DNA from: Deinococcales bacterium
Lineage (GTDB): Bacteria > Deinococcota > Deinococci > Deinococcales > JAAFIG01
DNA length: 64,000 nucleotides
Direction of reading: 5' to 3'
Assembly (NCBI GenBank): GCA_025359505.1
Contig: JANYHH010000038.1
Span: 1 to 64,000, forward strand
This document shows, in pieces, positions 25,447-34,003 of this stretch. Under the pieces are notes generated by a model, which saw nothing but the letters and a program-made list of their open reading frames with translations, did no database searches and was not told where the DNA came from. Each line of letters starts with the position of its first letter. Position 1 is the first letter of the stretch. A program made the translations under genes and the position numbers.

Positions 25447-27930
25447 TTACGCGCTGGCTCGGGCTTGTTTAGTCCTCAACGCTCGAGGGGCTTTTTTCGG
25501 TGGCGCGTCGGCGATGGCTTGACGCTCCAAACTCTGCAACCCGCCGACCAGTGCGACCTCGAGCACCTGATCGAGCGTTTCGCAGGGGTGAAAGGTCACA
25601 CTGCGGCGCAGGTGCAGCGGGATGTCGTGCAGATCGGCTTCGTTTTGCTTGGGCATCACGACGTGCTTGATGCCAGCGCGTCGCGCCCCTAAGACCTTCT
25701 CTTTCAAGCCGCCGATCGGTAGCACGCGGCCCGTCAACGTGATCTCGCCGGTCATGCTGACATCGTGGCGCACGGGCACACCCGTCAGGGCGCTAATCAG
25801 GCTGGTGGCGATCGTCACGCCCGCACTTGGGCCCTCTTTGGGGACTGCGCCCGCTGGGACGTGAACGTGAATCTCGGAATCGTCGAGCTTGGTGAGCGGG
25901 ATATGGAAACGCTCAGCGTTTTTCTTGGCGTATGAAAGCGCGGCCCTAGCCGATTCCTTCATCACATCGCCCAGTTGACCCGTGAGGATGAGTCCCTTGC
26001 CGGGCAGCACGCTGGTTTCGACGAACAGAATGTCGCCGCCGACTGGTGTGTAGAACATGCCCGTGGACACGCCAACCAAATCGTCCTTGTTTTCGGTTTC
26101 GACCTGATAGCGTTGGGGCCCGATGTATTTCTCCAAATCAGTTTCGCCGATTCGAACGCGCTTCAGATCGCCGTTGGCCAGTTTGCGAGCGGCTTTTCGC
26201 AGCAGCGTCCCAACCTCGCGCTCCAAGTTACGCACGCCCGCCTCGCGGGTGTAATGCTGAATCAGCTTCTGCAATGCGCCGTCGGTCAGCAACACCTGAT
26301 TGGTTTTCAGACCGTTTTCCTCAGTCTGGCGCGGCAGGATGTACTTCTTGGCGATCTCGAGTTTCTCGGCTTCGATGTAACTTGAAAACTCGATGAACTC
26401 CATGCGATCTAAGAGCGGCGCGGGGATCTGATCGGGGTAATTGGCAGTCGCAATGAACATCACTTCACTCAGGTCAAATGGAATGCCCAAGTAGTGATCG
26501 GTGAAGCTGCCATTCTGCGCGGGGTCGAGCACCTCGAGCAATGCACTCGAGGGATCGCCCTGATACGACGTGCCGAGCTTGTCCACCTCGTCCAGCAGGA
26601 ACACTGGGTTCTTCGTGCCAGCGGTTTTCAAGCCCTGAATAATTCTGCCCGGCAGCGCCCCGATGTACGTGCGCCTGTGCCCGCGAATGTCGGCTTCGTC
26701 CCTCGCACCGCCCAAAGCGATGCGAACGTATTTGCGTCCCAAGCTGGCGGCGATGCTCTTAGCGATGCTGGTCTTGCCAACGCCCGGAGGGCCCACGAAG
26801 ACCAGAATCGGGCCCTTGTTGACCTGATCGGTTCCCAACTCGCCTTTTTCAACCCTTGCTTTCCTGAGCTGTCGCACGGCCAGATACTCGAGCACGCGGT
26901 CTTTGACTTTCTCGAGACCAAAGTGATCCTCTTCTAAGGTCGCGGCTGCGGCTTTGATGTCCAGTTGATCGTCGCTGCGCGTGTTGAACGGTAGTTCGGT
27001 GATCCACGTCAGGTAAGTGCGGATCACGCTGGCTTCGGCGCTGTCTGGGTGCATCCGTGCCAAGCGGTTGAGTTCGCGGTCAACCTCTTTTTGCGAATCC
27101 TCGGGCAGCGCGAGCGCCGCGATCTTGGCGCGGAACGCCTCAACCTCGTCGTCGCCCTCTTCCTCACCGCGCAGCTCTTTTTGAATCGCTTTCATCTGCT
27201 CGCGCAAAAAATACTCGCGTTGATTGCGGTCAATTTCCTCTTTGACCTGCGTCTGGATGCGCTGCTGGGCCTGCGCCAGCTCCAACTCTGAGACAAGCAA
27301 CACCAGCACGCGCTTCATGCGCTCTAAAACACTGGTTTCCTCTAGGATCGCTTGGCGGTCTTCGATCGAAAAATCGAAATTGAACGCAATGTGATCCGCC
27401 AGTTGCGTGGGGCTTTCCAAGGTTTGAATGAACTGCACGGTGTCCTGCTGCAAGGTCTTGTTTTTGACGACCTCGTTGAAGCGCGTCTCCAACTCGCGTT
27501 TCATCGCCAGCATCGAAGCGGGATCGCTGACCACATCCTCGAGCAGTTCAACCTCGGCTTCGATGTACTCCGGCCCGAAGTGGTAACGCAGCACTTTGGC
27601 GCGGCTTTGAGCCTGCACCAGCGTGCCGACCGTGCCGTCCGGGTTTTTACGCATCCGCAAAATCGTGCAGACCGTACCGACATCGTACAAGTCGGCGGAT
27701 TTGGGTTCGTCGATGTCTTTGTCGCGCTGTGAGACGATCAGAATCTGCTTCTCACCGTCGGCGGCCAGTTGCAGCGCCGCGACGCTGATGCTGCGTCCAG
27801 CGTCGACGCTCTGGACGATGCTGGGGTAAATCACGCTGCCGCGCACGGGGCAGACTGGAACGCGCAGGGTCTGAGGTTCACCTTGGCTCGAGGGGGGTTG
27901 AATGGTGGCTGTTTTCTTTGGTCTTGGCAT
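25447..27930 (-). CDS. lon: Lon protease 2
   Basis: 827 residues. A Lon with the same layout as the 5.4-kb gene but clearly diverged: LON domain (about 20-225), Walker [10 protein letters not shown], Walker B FLLDEVDK, catalytic Ser in KEGPSAGVT and Lys in GGLKEK. The basic tail ([13 protein letters not shown]) differs from the other paralogue. AAAGGAG lies before the ATG. A HAIR-like operator 20-40 bases upstream suggests heat-shock control by an HspR protein. Paralogous Lons with split roles are known in Deinococcus. Confidence 0.97.
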   Translation of the reverse strand: MPRPKKTATIQPPSSQGEPQTLRVPVCPVRGSVIYPSIVQSVDAGRSISVAALQLAADGEKQILIVSQRDKDIDEPKSADLYDVGTVCTILRMRKNPDGTVGTLVQAQSRAKVLRYHFGPEYIEAEVELLEDVVSDPASMLAMKRELETRFNEVVKNKTLQQDTVQFIQTLESPTQLADHIAFNFDFSIEDRQAILEETSVLERMKRVLVLLVSELELAQAQQRIQTQVKEEIDRNQREYFLREQMKAIQKELRGEEEGDDEVEAFRAKIAALALPEDSQKEVDRELNRLARMHPDSAEASVIRTYLTWITELPFNTRSDDQLDIKAAAATLEEDHFGLEKVKDRVLEYLAVRQLRKARVEKGELGTDQVNKGPILVFVGPPGVGKTSIAKSIAASLGRKYVRIALGGARDEADIRGHRRTYIGALPGRIIQGLKTAGTKNPVFLLDEVDKLGTSYQGDPSSALLEVLDPAQNGSFTDHYLGIPFDLSEVMFIATANYPDQIPAPLLDRMEFIEFSSYIEAEKLEIAKKYILPRQTEENGLKTNQVLLTDGALQKLIQHYTREAGVRNLEREVGTLLRKAARKLANGDLKRVRIGETDLEKYIGPQRYQVETENKDDLVGVSTGMFYTPVGGDILFVETSVLPGKGLILTGQLGDVMKESARAALSYAKKNAERFHIPLTKLDDSEIHVHVPAGAVPKEGPSAGVTIATSLISALTGVPVRHDVSMTGEITLTGRVLPIGGLKEKVLGARRAGIKHVVMPKQNEADLHDIPLHLRRSVTFHPCETLDQVLEVALVGGLQSLERQAIADAPPKKAPRALRTKQARASA

Positions 27931-27949
27931 GGTGACTCCTTTCCCAAAA

Positions 27950-27970
27950 CTTGAGCCTAGTTATATCAAG
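27950..27970 (-). promoter_or_regulatory. HAIR-like HspR operator before lon 2
   Basis: Consensus HAIR is CTTGAGT-N7-ACTCAAG. Read on the reverse strand the site is CTTGATA-N7-GCTCAAG, matching 11 of 14 bases with the right spacing. It lies 20-40 bases before the lon ATG, close to where a promoter would be. HspR represses lon, clpB and dnaK genes in several bacteria; no HspR gene is in this window. Confidence 0.6.
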
Positions 27971-28396
27971 GATTCTGCTTTTGCGTATGCAGTTTGTGAC
28001 ACCAGTTTGGGTGTCTACGCTCAGCAATGCTACCGCGCCTCGAGCAAATTGGAATGCGAAGTCTACTGAGTGTGCTCGAGGTGCATCATGCTCACGGCAC
28101 GGGGCTATGCGATCACGCGGGCGCAACATGTATCTTGAGGCGCAACTCATGCACCTTCGGGCTGGGTCGCTGCGCCCCTACGAGCTGCCGTTCACGCTCT
28201 GAACTCAAAATATGGTTTTTGCTAACAGCAACTACTGAAGCCTGACTCTCGAACGTTCCATTCCGTAGGGGCTTGCCACTGCAAGCCCCGTGCGACAGCC
28301 GGACGACGAAGCGGCAACGATTTACCGCAATGACTTCGCGGTTGCCCTCGAGCCAACATTCTCGAGTCTCGAGCCGAGCGTTATAGACTGACCCGC
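27971..28396. other. Divergent spacer with GTAGGGGC elements
   Basis: No supported gene. A half-element GCGCCCCTACG lies at 28172-28182 and a full palindrome at 28265-28290. CTCGAG sites are clustered near 28351-28375. The promoter for the methyltransferase gene cannot be pinned down. Confidence 0.5.
28265..28290. repeat. GTAGGGGC palindromic element (copy b)
   Basis: GGGGCTTGC (28268-28276), a four-base loop and GCAAGCCCC (28281-28289) form a 9-base-pair hairpin preceded by GTA. The same sequence, inverted, is at 62111-62137, identical over about 27 bases. Confidence 0.8.
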
Positions 28397-29155
28397 GTGT
28401 CTTCGGTTCAACCTTTCAGCAGCCTCGCCAGTGTCTACGACGCAATTTTTAGCGATATCGATTACGGCGATTGGTGCGCGTTCACGCTGTCGCAAATTCC
28501 GGGTTGGGCGGGCGAAACCCTCGAACCGGGCGAAGTGCGCGTGTTGGACTTGGGGTGCGGGACTGGCTCGAGTACGCTGCCTTACGTCGGTTGCGGGTAC
28601 GACGTGACTGGCGTGGATGCTAGCGCCGAGATGTTAGCGGTCGCTCGAGAAAAATTGCCAGACACCCGCTTCGTGCAGCAGACCTTTCAGACGCTGGCGC
28701 TCGAGGGGCGTTTTCATTTGGCGACCTGCGTGTTTGACAGCCTCAACAACTTGACCGACCCGAACGACTTGCTGACGACTTTCGAACGCGTGCTGGCGCA
28801 CCTCGAGCCGCTGGGCTGGTTTGTTTTTGATTGCAACACGCGAATTGGTGTGCGTGAGCTGTGGGACGACGACCGCTTCGAGGGCGAGGTCATCACTCCA
28901 AGCGGCAGCGTGCGCTTTCTGTGGGAACACGAATTTCTCGAGGACAGCCAACTTGGGCAAGTGACGGCGCATTGCTGGGGTGAGGGTTTCTCGTTTATAG
29001 AAGTTCACCTCGAGCGCGGTTACGACGCGGGGGAACTGAGCGAGATGCTCACTCAAGTCGGATTTTGCAACATCACTTGCATGGAATACCCCGACGCAGC
29101 CGTGCCAGACTCAGATTCGCCGCGCATCTGGATCTTCGCGCAGCACCCTGCATAA
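28397..29155 (+). CDS. Class I SAM-dependent methyltransferase
   Basis: 252 residues from a GTG. Motif I is VLDLGCGTGSS, motif II is VTGVDASAEML, and FHLATCVFDSLNNL lies at the position of motif IV. The C-terminal part has strands of the usual methyltransferase cap. The target is unknown; the sequence resembles small-molecule methyltransferases of the Methyltransf_25 type. It stands alone between lon 2 and the two-component genes. Confidence 0.85.
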   Translation: MSSVQPFSSLASVYDAIFSDIDYGDWCAFTLSQIPGWAGETLEPGEVRVLDLGCGTGSSTLPYVGCGYDVTGVDASAEMLAVAREKLPDTRFVQQTFQTLALEGRFHLATCVFDSLNNLTDPNDLLTTFERVLAHLEPLGWFVFDCNTRIGVRELWDDDRFEGEVITPSGSVRFLWEHEFLEDSQLGQVTAHCWGEGFSFIEVHLERGYDAGELSEMLTQVGFCNITCMEYPDAAVPDSDSPRIWIFAQHPA

Positions 29156-29245
29156 TCATGAGTAATTTCTGAAGAGTCCGCACAATCTCTTCATCAAGTA
29201 TTTACCGTTCTGAACGTATGAAATTTCACTTATGACGTAAACCCA

Positions 29246-29270
29246 GTTCTCATGATCGTTCTCATATAAT
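29246..29270 (+). promoter_or_regulatory. Direct repeat and -10 box before response regulator
   Basis: GTTCTCAT occurs at 29246-29253 and 29258-29265, 12 bases apart, and the second copy runs into TATAAT (29265-29270). Response regulators of the OmpR family bind direct repeats spaced about 11 bases, so this could be an autoregulatory site that overlaps the promoter. No good -35 box is visible, as expected for an activated promoter. Confidence 0.5.
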
Positions 29271-29343
29271 CGCCCTCAGCAAGATGAGAGACCGCTCGAG
29301 CATCGTCAATCAATCGCGGCTCTCGAGACTCAAAGGAGGACAT

Positions 29344-30021
29344 ATGGAACGCAAGCCATTGGTGCTGATCGTCGAAGACGAAAAAGACATCGCCCGCTTC
29401 ATTGAATTGGAACTCAAAGCCGAGAGTTATGACACTGAGGTCGCCTTCGACGGTGTGACGGGTTTGAGCAAATTCCGTGAGGTCAACCCAGACCTGCTGA
29501 TTCTCGATCTGATGCTGCCCGTGCTGGACGGTCTCGAGGTTGCGCGGCGCGTCAGGAAGACCAGCAACACGCCAATCATCATCCTGACCGCCAAAGACGG
29601 CATCAGCGATAAGGTCGAAGGGCTGGATGCGGGCGCGGACGATTACCTCGTCAAACCGTTCAGCATCGAAGAGTTGCTGGCCCGCGTTCGCGCTCACCTG
29701 CGCCGCGTCAACCCCGCCGTGACCGGCGAGGTGCGCGTCGCTGATCTGGTGATGAATCTGGATGGCCGCGAGGTTTTCAGAGGCGGACGGCGCGTGGAGC
29801 TGAGCGCCAAGGAATTCGAGTTGCTCGAGTTACTCGCCCGCAATCCGGGCAAGGTCTTTAGCCGTTTTGAGATCGAAGAGAAAGTCTGGCCCGAGTACAC
29901 CGGCGGCAGCAACGTCGTAGATGTCTACATCGGTTACTTGCGCCGCAAGCTCGAGGAGACCGGCGAGCGGAGGCTGATCCACACCGTGCGCGGGGTCGGG
30001 TACGTCTTGCGGGAAGAGTAA
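29344..30021 (+). CDS. OmpR-family response regulator
   Basis: 225 residues. AAAGGAGG sets the ATG at 29344. The receiver domain has Glu11/Asp12, the phospho-acceptor Asp55 in LLILDLMLP, Thr82 and Lys104 in YLVKPFS. The C-terminal winged helix (about 128-222; [20 protein letters not shown] and [13 protein letters not shown]) is of OmpR/PhoB type. It pairs with the histidine kinase 57 bases downstream. A direct repeat overlaps the likely promoter. Confidence 0.95.
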   Translation: MERKPLVLIVEDEKDIARFIELELKAESYDTEVAFDGVTGLSKFREVNPDLLILDLMLPVLDGLEVARRVRKTSNTPIIILTAKDGISDKVEGLDAGADDYLVKPFSIEELLARVRAHLRRVNPAVTGEVRVADLVMNLDGREVFRGGRRVELSAKEFELLELLARNPGKVFSRFEIEEKVWPEYTGGSNVVDVYIGYLRRKLEETGERRLIHTVRGVGYVLREE

Positions 30022-30078
30022 GCTCCCCACTCGAGCAGTGTTTTTTCGCGGCTCGAGGCTCGAGAGGATGGTTGGCAC

Positions 30079-31542
30079 TTGACGCTGCGTTGGCGCTTGA
30101 CGCTGTTTTACACTTCGTTGATCGCGGTGCTGCTGGCGGCCGTGTTCACGACCGTCTACTACCTCGTGCGCTCGTCGCTGGTGGATGCCACCAACCGCGA
30201 GTTGAACAGCGGATTGACGCAAGTCCTGCGGGCCACGCAGCTTTCACCCACGGCCACGCCGTCGGAAAGCGATTGGGATGCGTTCTCGGCCGATTTGTAC
30301 GCGCAAGTCGAGCAGCGCCTCGAGCAGCCCAGACAAGCCAGTGACTTCGAGCAGTTGGGGTTCGCTCGGCTCAGTATCGGGCTGCAAAGCGCCAATGGCA
30401 ACCTCGCCTTGCCGCCCGATGGCTACGCGATATTGGTCAGGACTGGTTCATACCGAGGCGAGGGCTTGCTGCGCGTTAACACCAGCTCGTTCCCCGTCGA
30501 GATCACCGTGCAAATGCTGCCGGCCGCGATTCTCGAGTCTGGCAATACGGTCTATCCAGTCGTCTACGTCGCCAAGGATTTCGCGCCGTACCAGAACATC
30601 CTCAGCGTGCTGGCCCAGCGCATGATTCTGGTGTCACTACTCGGTATCGTGACGGCTTCTTTGCTGTCGTTCACGCTCGCACGGCAGGCGCTGGGGCCAA
30701 TCCGTCAAGTGCGCGATGCGGCCGCGCTGATTACGGGCAAAAACTTGAATCGCCGCGTGCCAGAACCCGGTACACGCGACGAAGTGGAAGACCTCGCCCG
30801 CACCTTGAACGGGATGCTCGAGCGGTTAGAAAGCAGCTTTGAAACCCAGCGGCGCTTCACAGCCGACGCCAGCCACGAGTTACGCACGCCCGTGACCGCG
30901 ATTGCGGGTCACGCCAGTTACCTGCTGCGGCGCACGAATCCCACGGAGGGGCAACGCGAATCGCTCGAGGCGATCACCAGCCTGTCCACGCGTTTGGGAC
31001 GGCTGATTGGGGATCTGTTAGACCTCGCTCGCGCCGATGCTGGCTTTGGTGTCGAGCCGCAGGAAACCAGCCTCGTGGCGCTGGCTGAAGACGTGCATCT
31101 CGAGGTCGCGGCGATTGCGGGCAACGCTGAAATAGAGATCATTGGGCCGCGTGACTTGCGCGTCTCGGTCGACCCGCACCGTTTCAGGCAGGTGATTCGC
31201 AACCTCGTGCAGAACGCGCTAAAAGCCGGCTCGACTCGCATCACTGTTGAGGTCTCTAAAGCGCTCGATCACGTCTCCATCAGCGTGTCCGACAACGGCA
31301 GCGGCATCGCGCCGGAGCATTTGAGTAAACTTTTCGACCGCTTTTACCGCGTGGATTCTTCCCGCGACCGAGGCGCTGGCGGCTCTGGCTTGGGGCTGAG
31401 CATCGTCAAATGGATCGTCGAGGCGCATCAAGGTGAGTTGCGCGTGACGAGCACGCTCGGGACTGGCTCGAGGTTCGAGGTCGTGCTGCCCGTGCCCGTC
31501 GCCCATCCGACCAGCGTCCGCCGCGAGAAGCAAGCGGTCTGA
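30079..31542 (+). CDS. Sensor histidine kinase
   Basis: 487 residues from a TTG with GAGAGGA upstream. Two membrane helices (about 6-30 and 175-200) flank a sensor domain of about 145 residues outside the cytoplasm. A HAMP domain (about 200-255; LARQALGPIRQVRDA) precedes the phospho-accepting His in DASHELRTPV and the ATPase with the N box NLVQNALK, G1 DNGSGI and G2 GGSGLGLSIV. Together with the regulator it forms a classic two-component system; the signal is unknown. Confidence 0.95.
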   Translation: MTLRWRLTLFYTSLIAVLLAAVFTTVYYLVRSSLVDATNRELNSGLTQVLRATQLSPTATPSESDWDAFSADLYAQVEQRLEQPRQASDFEQLGFARLSIGLQSANGNLALPPDGYAILVRTGSYRGEGLLRVNTSSFPVEITVQMLPAAILESGNTVYPVVYVAKDFAPYQNILSVLAQRMILVSLLGIVTASLLSFTLARQALGPIRQVRDAAALITGKNLNRRVPEPGTRDEVEDLARTLNGMLERLESSFETQRRFTADASHELRTPVTAIAGHASYLLRRTNPTEGQRESLEAITSLSTRLGRLIGDLLDLARADAGFGVEPQETSLVALAEDVHLEVAAIAGNAEIEIIGPRDLRVSVDPHRFRQVIRNLVQNALKAGSTRITVEVSKALDHVSISVSDNGSGIAPEHLSKLFDRFYRVDSSRDRGAGGSGLGLSIVKWIVEAHQGELRVTSTLGTGSRFEVVLPVPVAHPTSVRREKQAV

Positions 31543-31611
31543 GTGAACTCTCGAGACTATTCTCGAGTTGCCCCAAAAACTGAACTCGAGCTGACTCAGT
31601 GTTTACGGGAC

Positions 31612-31971
31612 TCAAGCTTTTTTCAGTCGCTCGAGCGCTTCGTCTGGGGTCAACTCGCCGCGCTCCAAGGCTTTGATCACATCATCTTTGTCGTCGCTCG
31701 GGTCGGCCTCGTATCCAAGCTGGCGCAGTAAGCTGTCGAACCGCGCCCTGACCGTCGGGTAGGAAATGCCCATCACGCGCTCGACCTCTTTGAGGTTGCC
31801 GCGCACTTTGATGTAGAGCCGCAGAAACTCGAGTTGCTCTTGCGGCAGCACCGCGAATTCGTTGAGCCTAAACGTGCCTTCGATAGCGATGCCGGACTCT
31901 GGGAACAGCAGCTTCGTTACTAGTGGCGCTTCGGCAATGCCGGGGAAATTCGTGGGTAAGTCGTAAATCAT
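31612..31971 (-). CDS. DUF2089-type small DNA-binding regulator
   Basis: 119 residues. Residues 35-85 form a helix-turn-helix (EQLEFLRLYIKVRGNLKEV, then ISYPTVRARFDSLLRQLG), the hallmark of DUF2089. The C-terminus (VIKALERGELTPDEALERL) repeats the short helical motif found in the N-termini of the proteins encoded upstream. It is last of four same-strand genes and probably regulates the cluster. Confidence 0.85.
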   Translation of the reverse strand: MIYDLPTNFPGIAEAPLVTKLLFPESGIAIEGTFRLNEFAVLPQEQLEFLRLYIKVRGNLKEVERVMGISYPTVRARFDSLLRQLGYEADPSDDKDDVIKALERGELTPDEALERLKKA

Positions 31972-31987
31972 CTTGACCTCGAGCCGT

Positions 31988-32260
31988 TCAAGTGACGCTC
32001 ATGCGAATTTCATCGCCATCAGCGGTTGAAATATCAATGAAATTGCCGACTGGCAGTTCGTCTCCGCGCAGTGGCTCTTGCAGACTCGCCATGTCTACTC
32101 CTTGCTCTTGCAGAATGCGTTGCGCCTCTTTGGGGATCAGTTTCAACGCGAAATTCGCTAATCCGAGCGGGATGTTAACGCGTGCCTCGTCGCCGTTCGA
32201 GGTGTCCACTTCAATCTTCAACATTCGCGAAGGGGTGTTTGTACATAGGTCTTCAGCCAT
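31988..32260 (-). CDS. Short paralogue of the next upstream protein's C-terminal domain
   Basis: 90 residues. The ATG at 32260 has AAGAGGTG upstream; ATG 32266 and GTG 32269 lie too close to that site. From residue 13 on it is almost the same as the C-terminal 80 residues of the 32274-32852 product (MLKIEVDTSNGDE versus LLKIEVDSSSGDE, both ending in DISTADGDEIR). It thus looks like a recent tandem duplicate that lost the N-terminal motif. Function unknown. Confidence 0.8.
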   Translation of the reverse strand: MAEDLCTNTPSRMLKIEVDTSNGDEARVNIPLGLANFALKLIPKEAQRILQEQGVDMASLQEPLRGDELPVGNFIDISTADGDEIRMSVT

Positions 32261-32273
32261 ATTCATCACCTCT

Positions 32274-32852
32274 TTAGTTGATGCTTATACGAATCTCGTC
32301 GCCATCGGCCGTTGAAATATCGATGAAGTTCCCGTTCGGCAGCTCGTCGCCGCGCAGCATCTCTTGCAAACTCGCCATGTCTAAACCCTGCTCCTGCATG
32401 GCGCGTTGCGCCTCTTTTGGGATCAACTTCAGCGCGAAATTGGCCAGCCCGAGCGGGATGTTGACGCGCACCTCATCGCCGCTCGAGGAGTCCACCTCGA
32501 TTTTCAGCAGTCGCGCCCCACCTTTGGTATCGCCACCTTTGCGTCTGAACGCGTTGTTTATGCGTTCACCAATCATGTCGCCTAGTCCCGCGAAGTCGTC
32601 AGCGCCGCCCATGAACGAAAAGCTTTTTTCGTGTCTCGAGTCGCTGCTCGTTTCTGCCTGACCGCCCGCCTCGAGTACCTGCGCGAGCGACGCGGCGTTC
32701 ATGCCTTCAGACATCAGTTGAAACAGTCGCTCCCACGTTTCCGGCGGGAGTTTCTTCAAGTTGCTGGATAGTGCGGTCAGTAACTTGATCGCATCTTCCT
32801 TGCCGATCTTGCCGTCCTTTGCGAGTTGTAAAACGCGCTCTACTTCGCCCAT
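32274..32852 (-). CDS. Unknown protein with N-terminal SHOCT-like helix and conserved C-terminal domain
   Basis: 192 residues. AAGGAG with 9-base spacing sets the ATG at 32852. The N-terminal motif (VLQLAKDGKIGKEDAIKLL) resembles a SHOCT short helix. A low-complexity link leads to a C-terminal domain (about 115-192; KIEVDSSSGDEVRVNIPLG) duplicated in the next gene. In Bacillus and relatives, proteins of this type sit in YvlB/LiaX-like operons with DUF4097 proteins and respond to envelope stress (family knowledge). Confidence 0.8.
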   Translation of the reverse strand: MGEVERVLQLAKDGKIGKEDAIKLLTALSSNLKKLPPETWERLFQLMSEGMNAASLAQVLEAGGQAETSSDSRHEKSFSFMGGADDFAGLGDMIGERINNAFRRKGGDTKGGARLLKIEVDSSSGDEVRVNIPLGLANFALKLIPKEAQRAMQEQGLDMASLQEMLRGDELPNGNFIDISTADGDEIRISIN

Positions 32853-32959
32853 GATTTCATGCTCCTTTGATGCTCGAGCGGTCAATGCTCGAGCCTGTTG
32901 CTGATTGAATTGCACGTTGCTCGAGCGTGACAGTGAAGACCTTCGCCTGCCTTGCAAAG

Positions 32960-33913
32960 TTACTGGCTCGAGCCGCCGATCGCTTCGATGTTCAAATCCC
33001 CAGCCGTCAAGCGGCACTCCAAAGTCGCCCGCCCACCACCCAAGCGCCCCTCGAGCGAGCCGCCCGTGATGCGCTTCTCCGTCTGGGTCAGGATGAAACC
33101 TTTGGCGCTGACATCGCCTGCGACGGTGCTGGCTTTCAAAGTGACGCTCGAGCCGGATTGCAATTTGAGGCTGATGTTGCCCGCGAGGGCTGATAAGCGG
33201 CTGTCGCCCGCGGTCAATGTCGTGCTGACTTTGACATCGCCGGCCTTGGCGCTGATGTCGAAGCTGCCCGCATCGTTCAGCGTCAAATCGCCCGCTTGCA
33301 AATCCATGGTCACGCGCCCGGTCACGCCGTTTACGTCCACGTCACCCGCCAAAGCCTTGACTTCTAAAAGCGCGAGGTCGCTGGGTACGGTGATCTCCAA
33401 GTTGACGGGCAGGTTGCGGCCGATGGTTTTAAGAACCGTGTTGAGCCAGCCGATTTCGGTCGGGTCATGAATCAGCGTGCTGGCGACGAGGCGCACCTCG
33501 TCGCCATTGCGGATGACCTCGAGCCGCCCGTTGTCGCTGTGCGCGGTGATGCCTTGGTGGTTGGGCAGGCCGCGAATGTTGATGTCGCCAGCGGTGATGC
33601 TGACGCTCAGTTTGCTGATTGCGCCATCGATCTGAGCGCTGCTGGATTGCGTGGTTGTGCTGGCGGCGGTCGCCGGAGTGGGAGGCGCTGGTGGTGTTTG
33701 TGCGGCTCGAGGCGGTGGTGCAGGAGGGGTAACGGGTGTTGGCGGTACGGCTCGCGCTGTCGGGGGCGGTGTAGGCGTTCCGCCGCTACCCGTTAGCGGG
33801 GCGCTGGTGGTGTCGCCGGTGTTGTCAAGCGCTTTCAGCAGCTTGTTGGCTTCCTCTGGGCTGATCTTGCCTTGGCGCAGCAGATTTTCGATGCGTTCGC
33901 GGAATGGATCCAT
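32960..33913 (-). CDS. DUF4097-like beta-helical protein (YvlB/LiaX type)
   Basis: 317 residues. The N-terminal SHOCT-like helix (RIENLLRQGKISPEEANKLL, about 6-25) precedes a Pro/Thr/Ala-rich linker (about 35-95) and a right-handed repetitive beta region (about 100-317) with recurring motifs such as ALAGDVDVNGVTG and LSALAGNISLKLQSG. It lacks a signal peptide, so it probably acts at the cytoplasmic side. First gene of the operon; a good promoter lies upstream at 33936-33964. Confidence 0.85.
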   Translation of the reverse strand: MDPFRERIENLLRQGKISPEEANKLLKALDNTGDTTSAPLTGSGGTPTPPPTARAVPPTPVTPPAPPPRAAQTPPAPPTPATAASTTTQSSSAQIDGAISKLSVSITAGDINIRGLPNHQGITAHSDNGRLEVIRNGDEVRLVASTLIHDPTEIGWLNTVLKTIGRNLPVNLEITVPSDLALLEVKALAGDVDVNGVTGRVTMDLQAGDLTLNDAGSFDISAKAGDVKVSTTLTAGDSRLSALAGNISLKLQSGSSVTLKASTVAGDVSAKGFILTQTEKRITGGSLEGRLGGGRATLECRLTAGDLNIEAIGGSSQ

Positions 33914-33935
33914 GATTGACTCCTTTGAGAATCAG

Positions 33936-33964
33936 ATCATGAACTAAATCTTATAAAATGTCAA
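33936..33964 (-). promoter_or_regulatory. Promoter of the DUF4097 operon
   Basis: On the reverse strand: TTGACA (33964-33959), 17 bases, then CATGAT (33941-33936), which matches four of six in the -10 consensus. The surrounding 60 bases are AT-rich compared with the genome. It ends 23 bases before the ATG. Confidence 0.6.
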
Positions 33965-34003
33965 GTTCAGTTTTCTATTTACAAAATGCTTCGAGTCCAC
34001 AAC

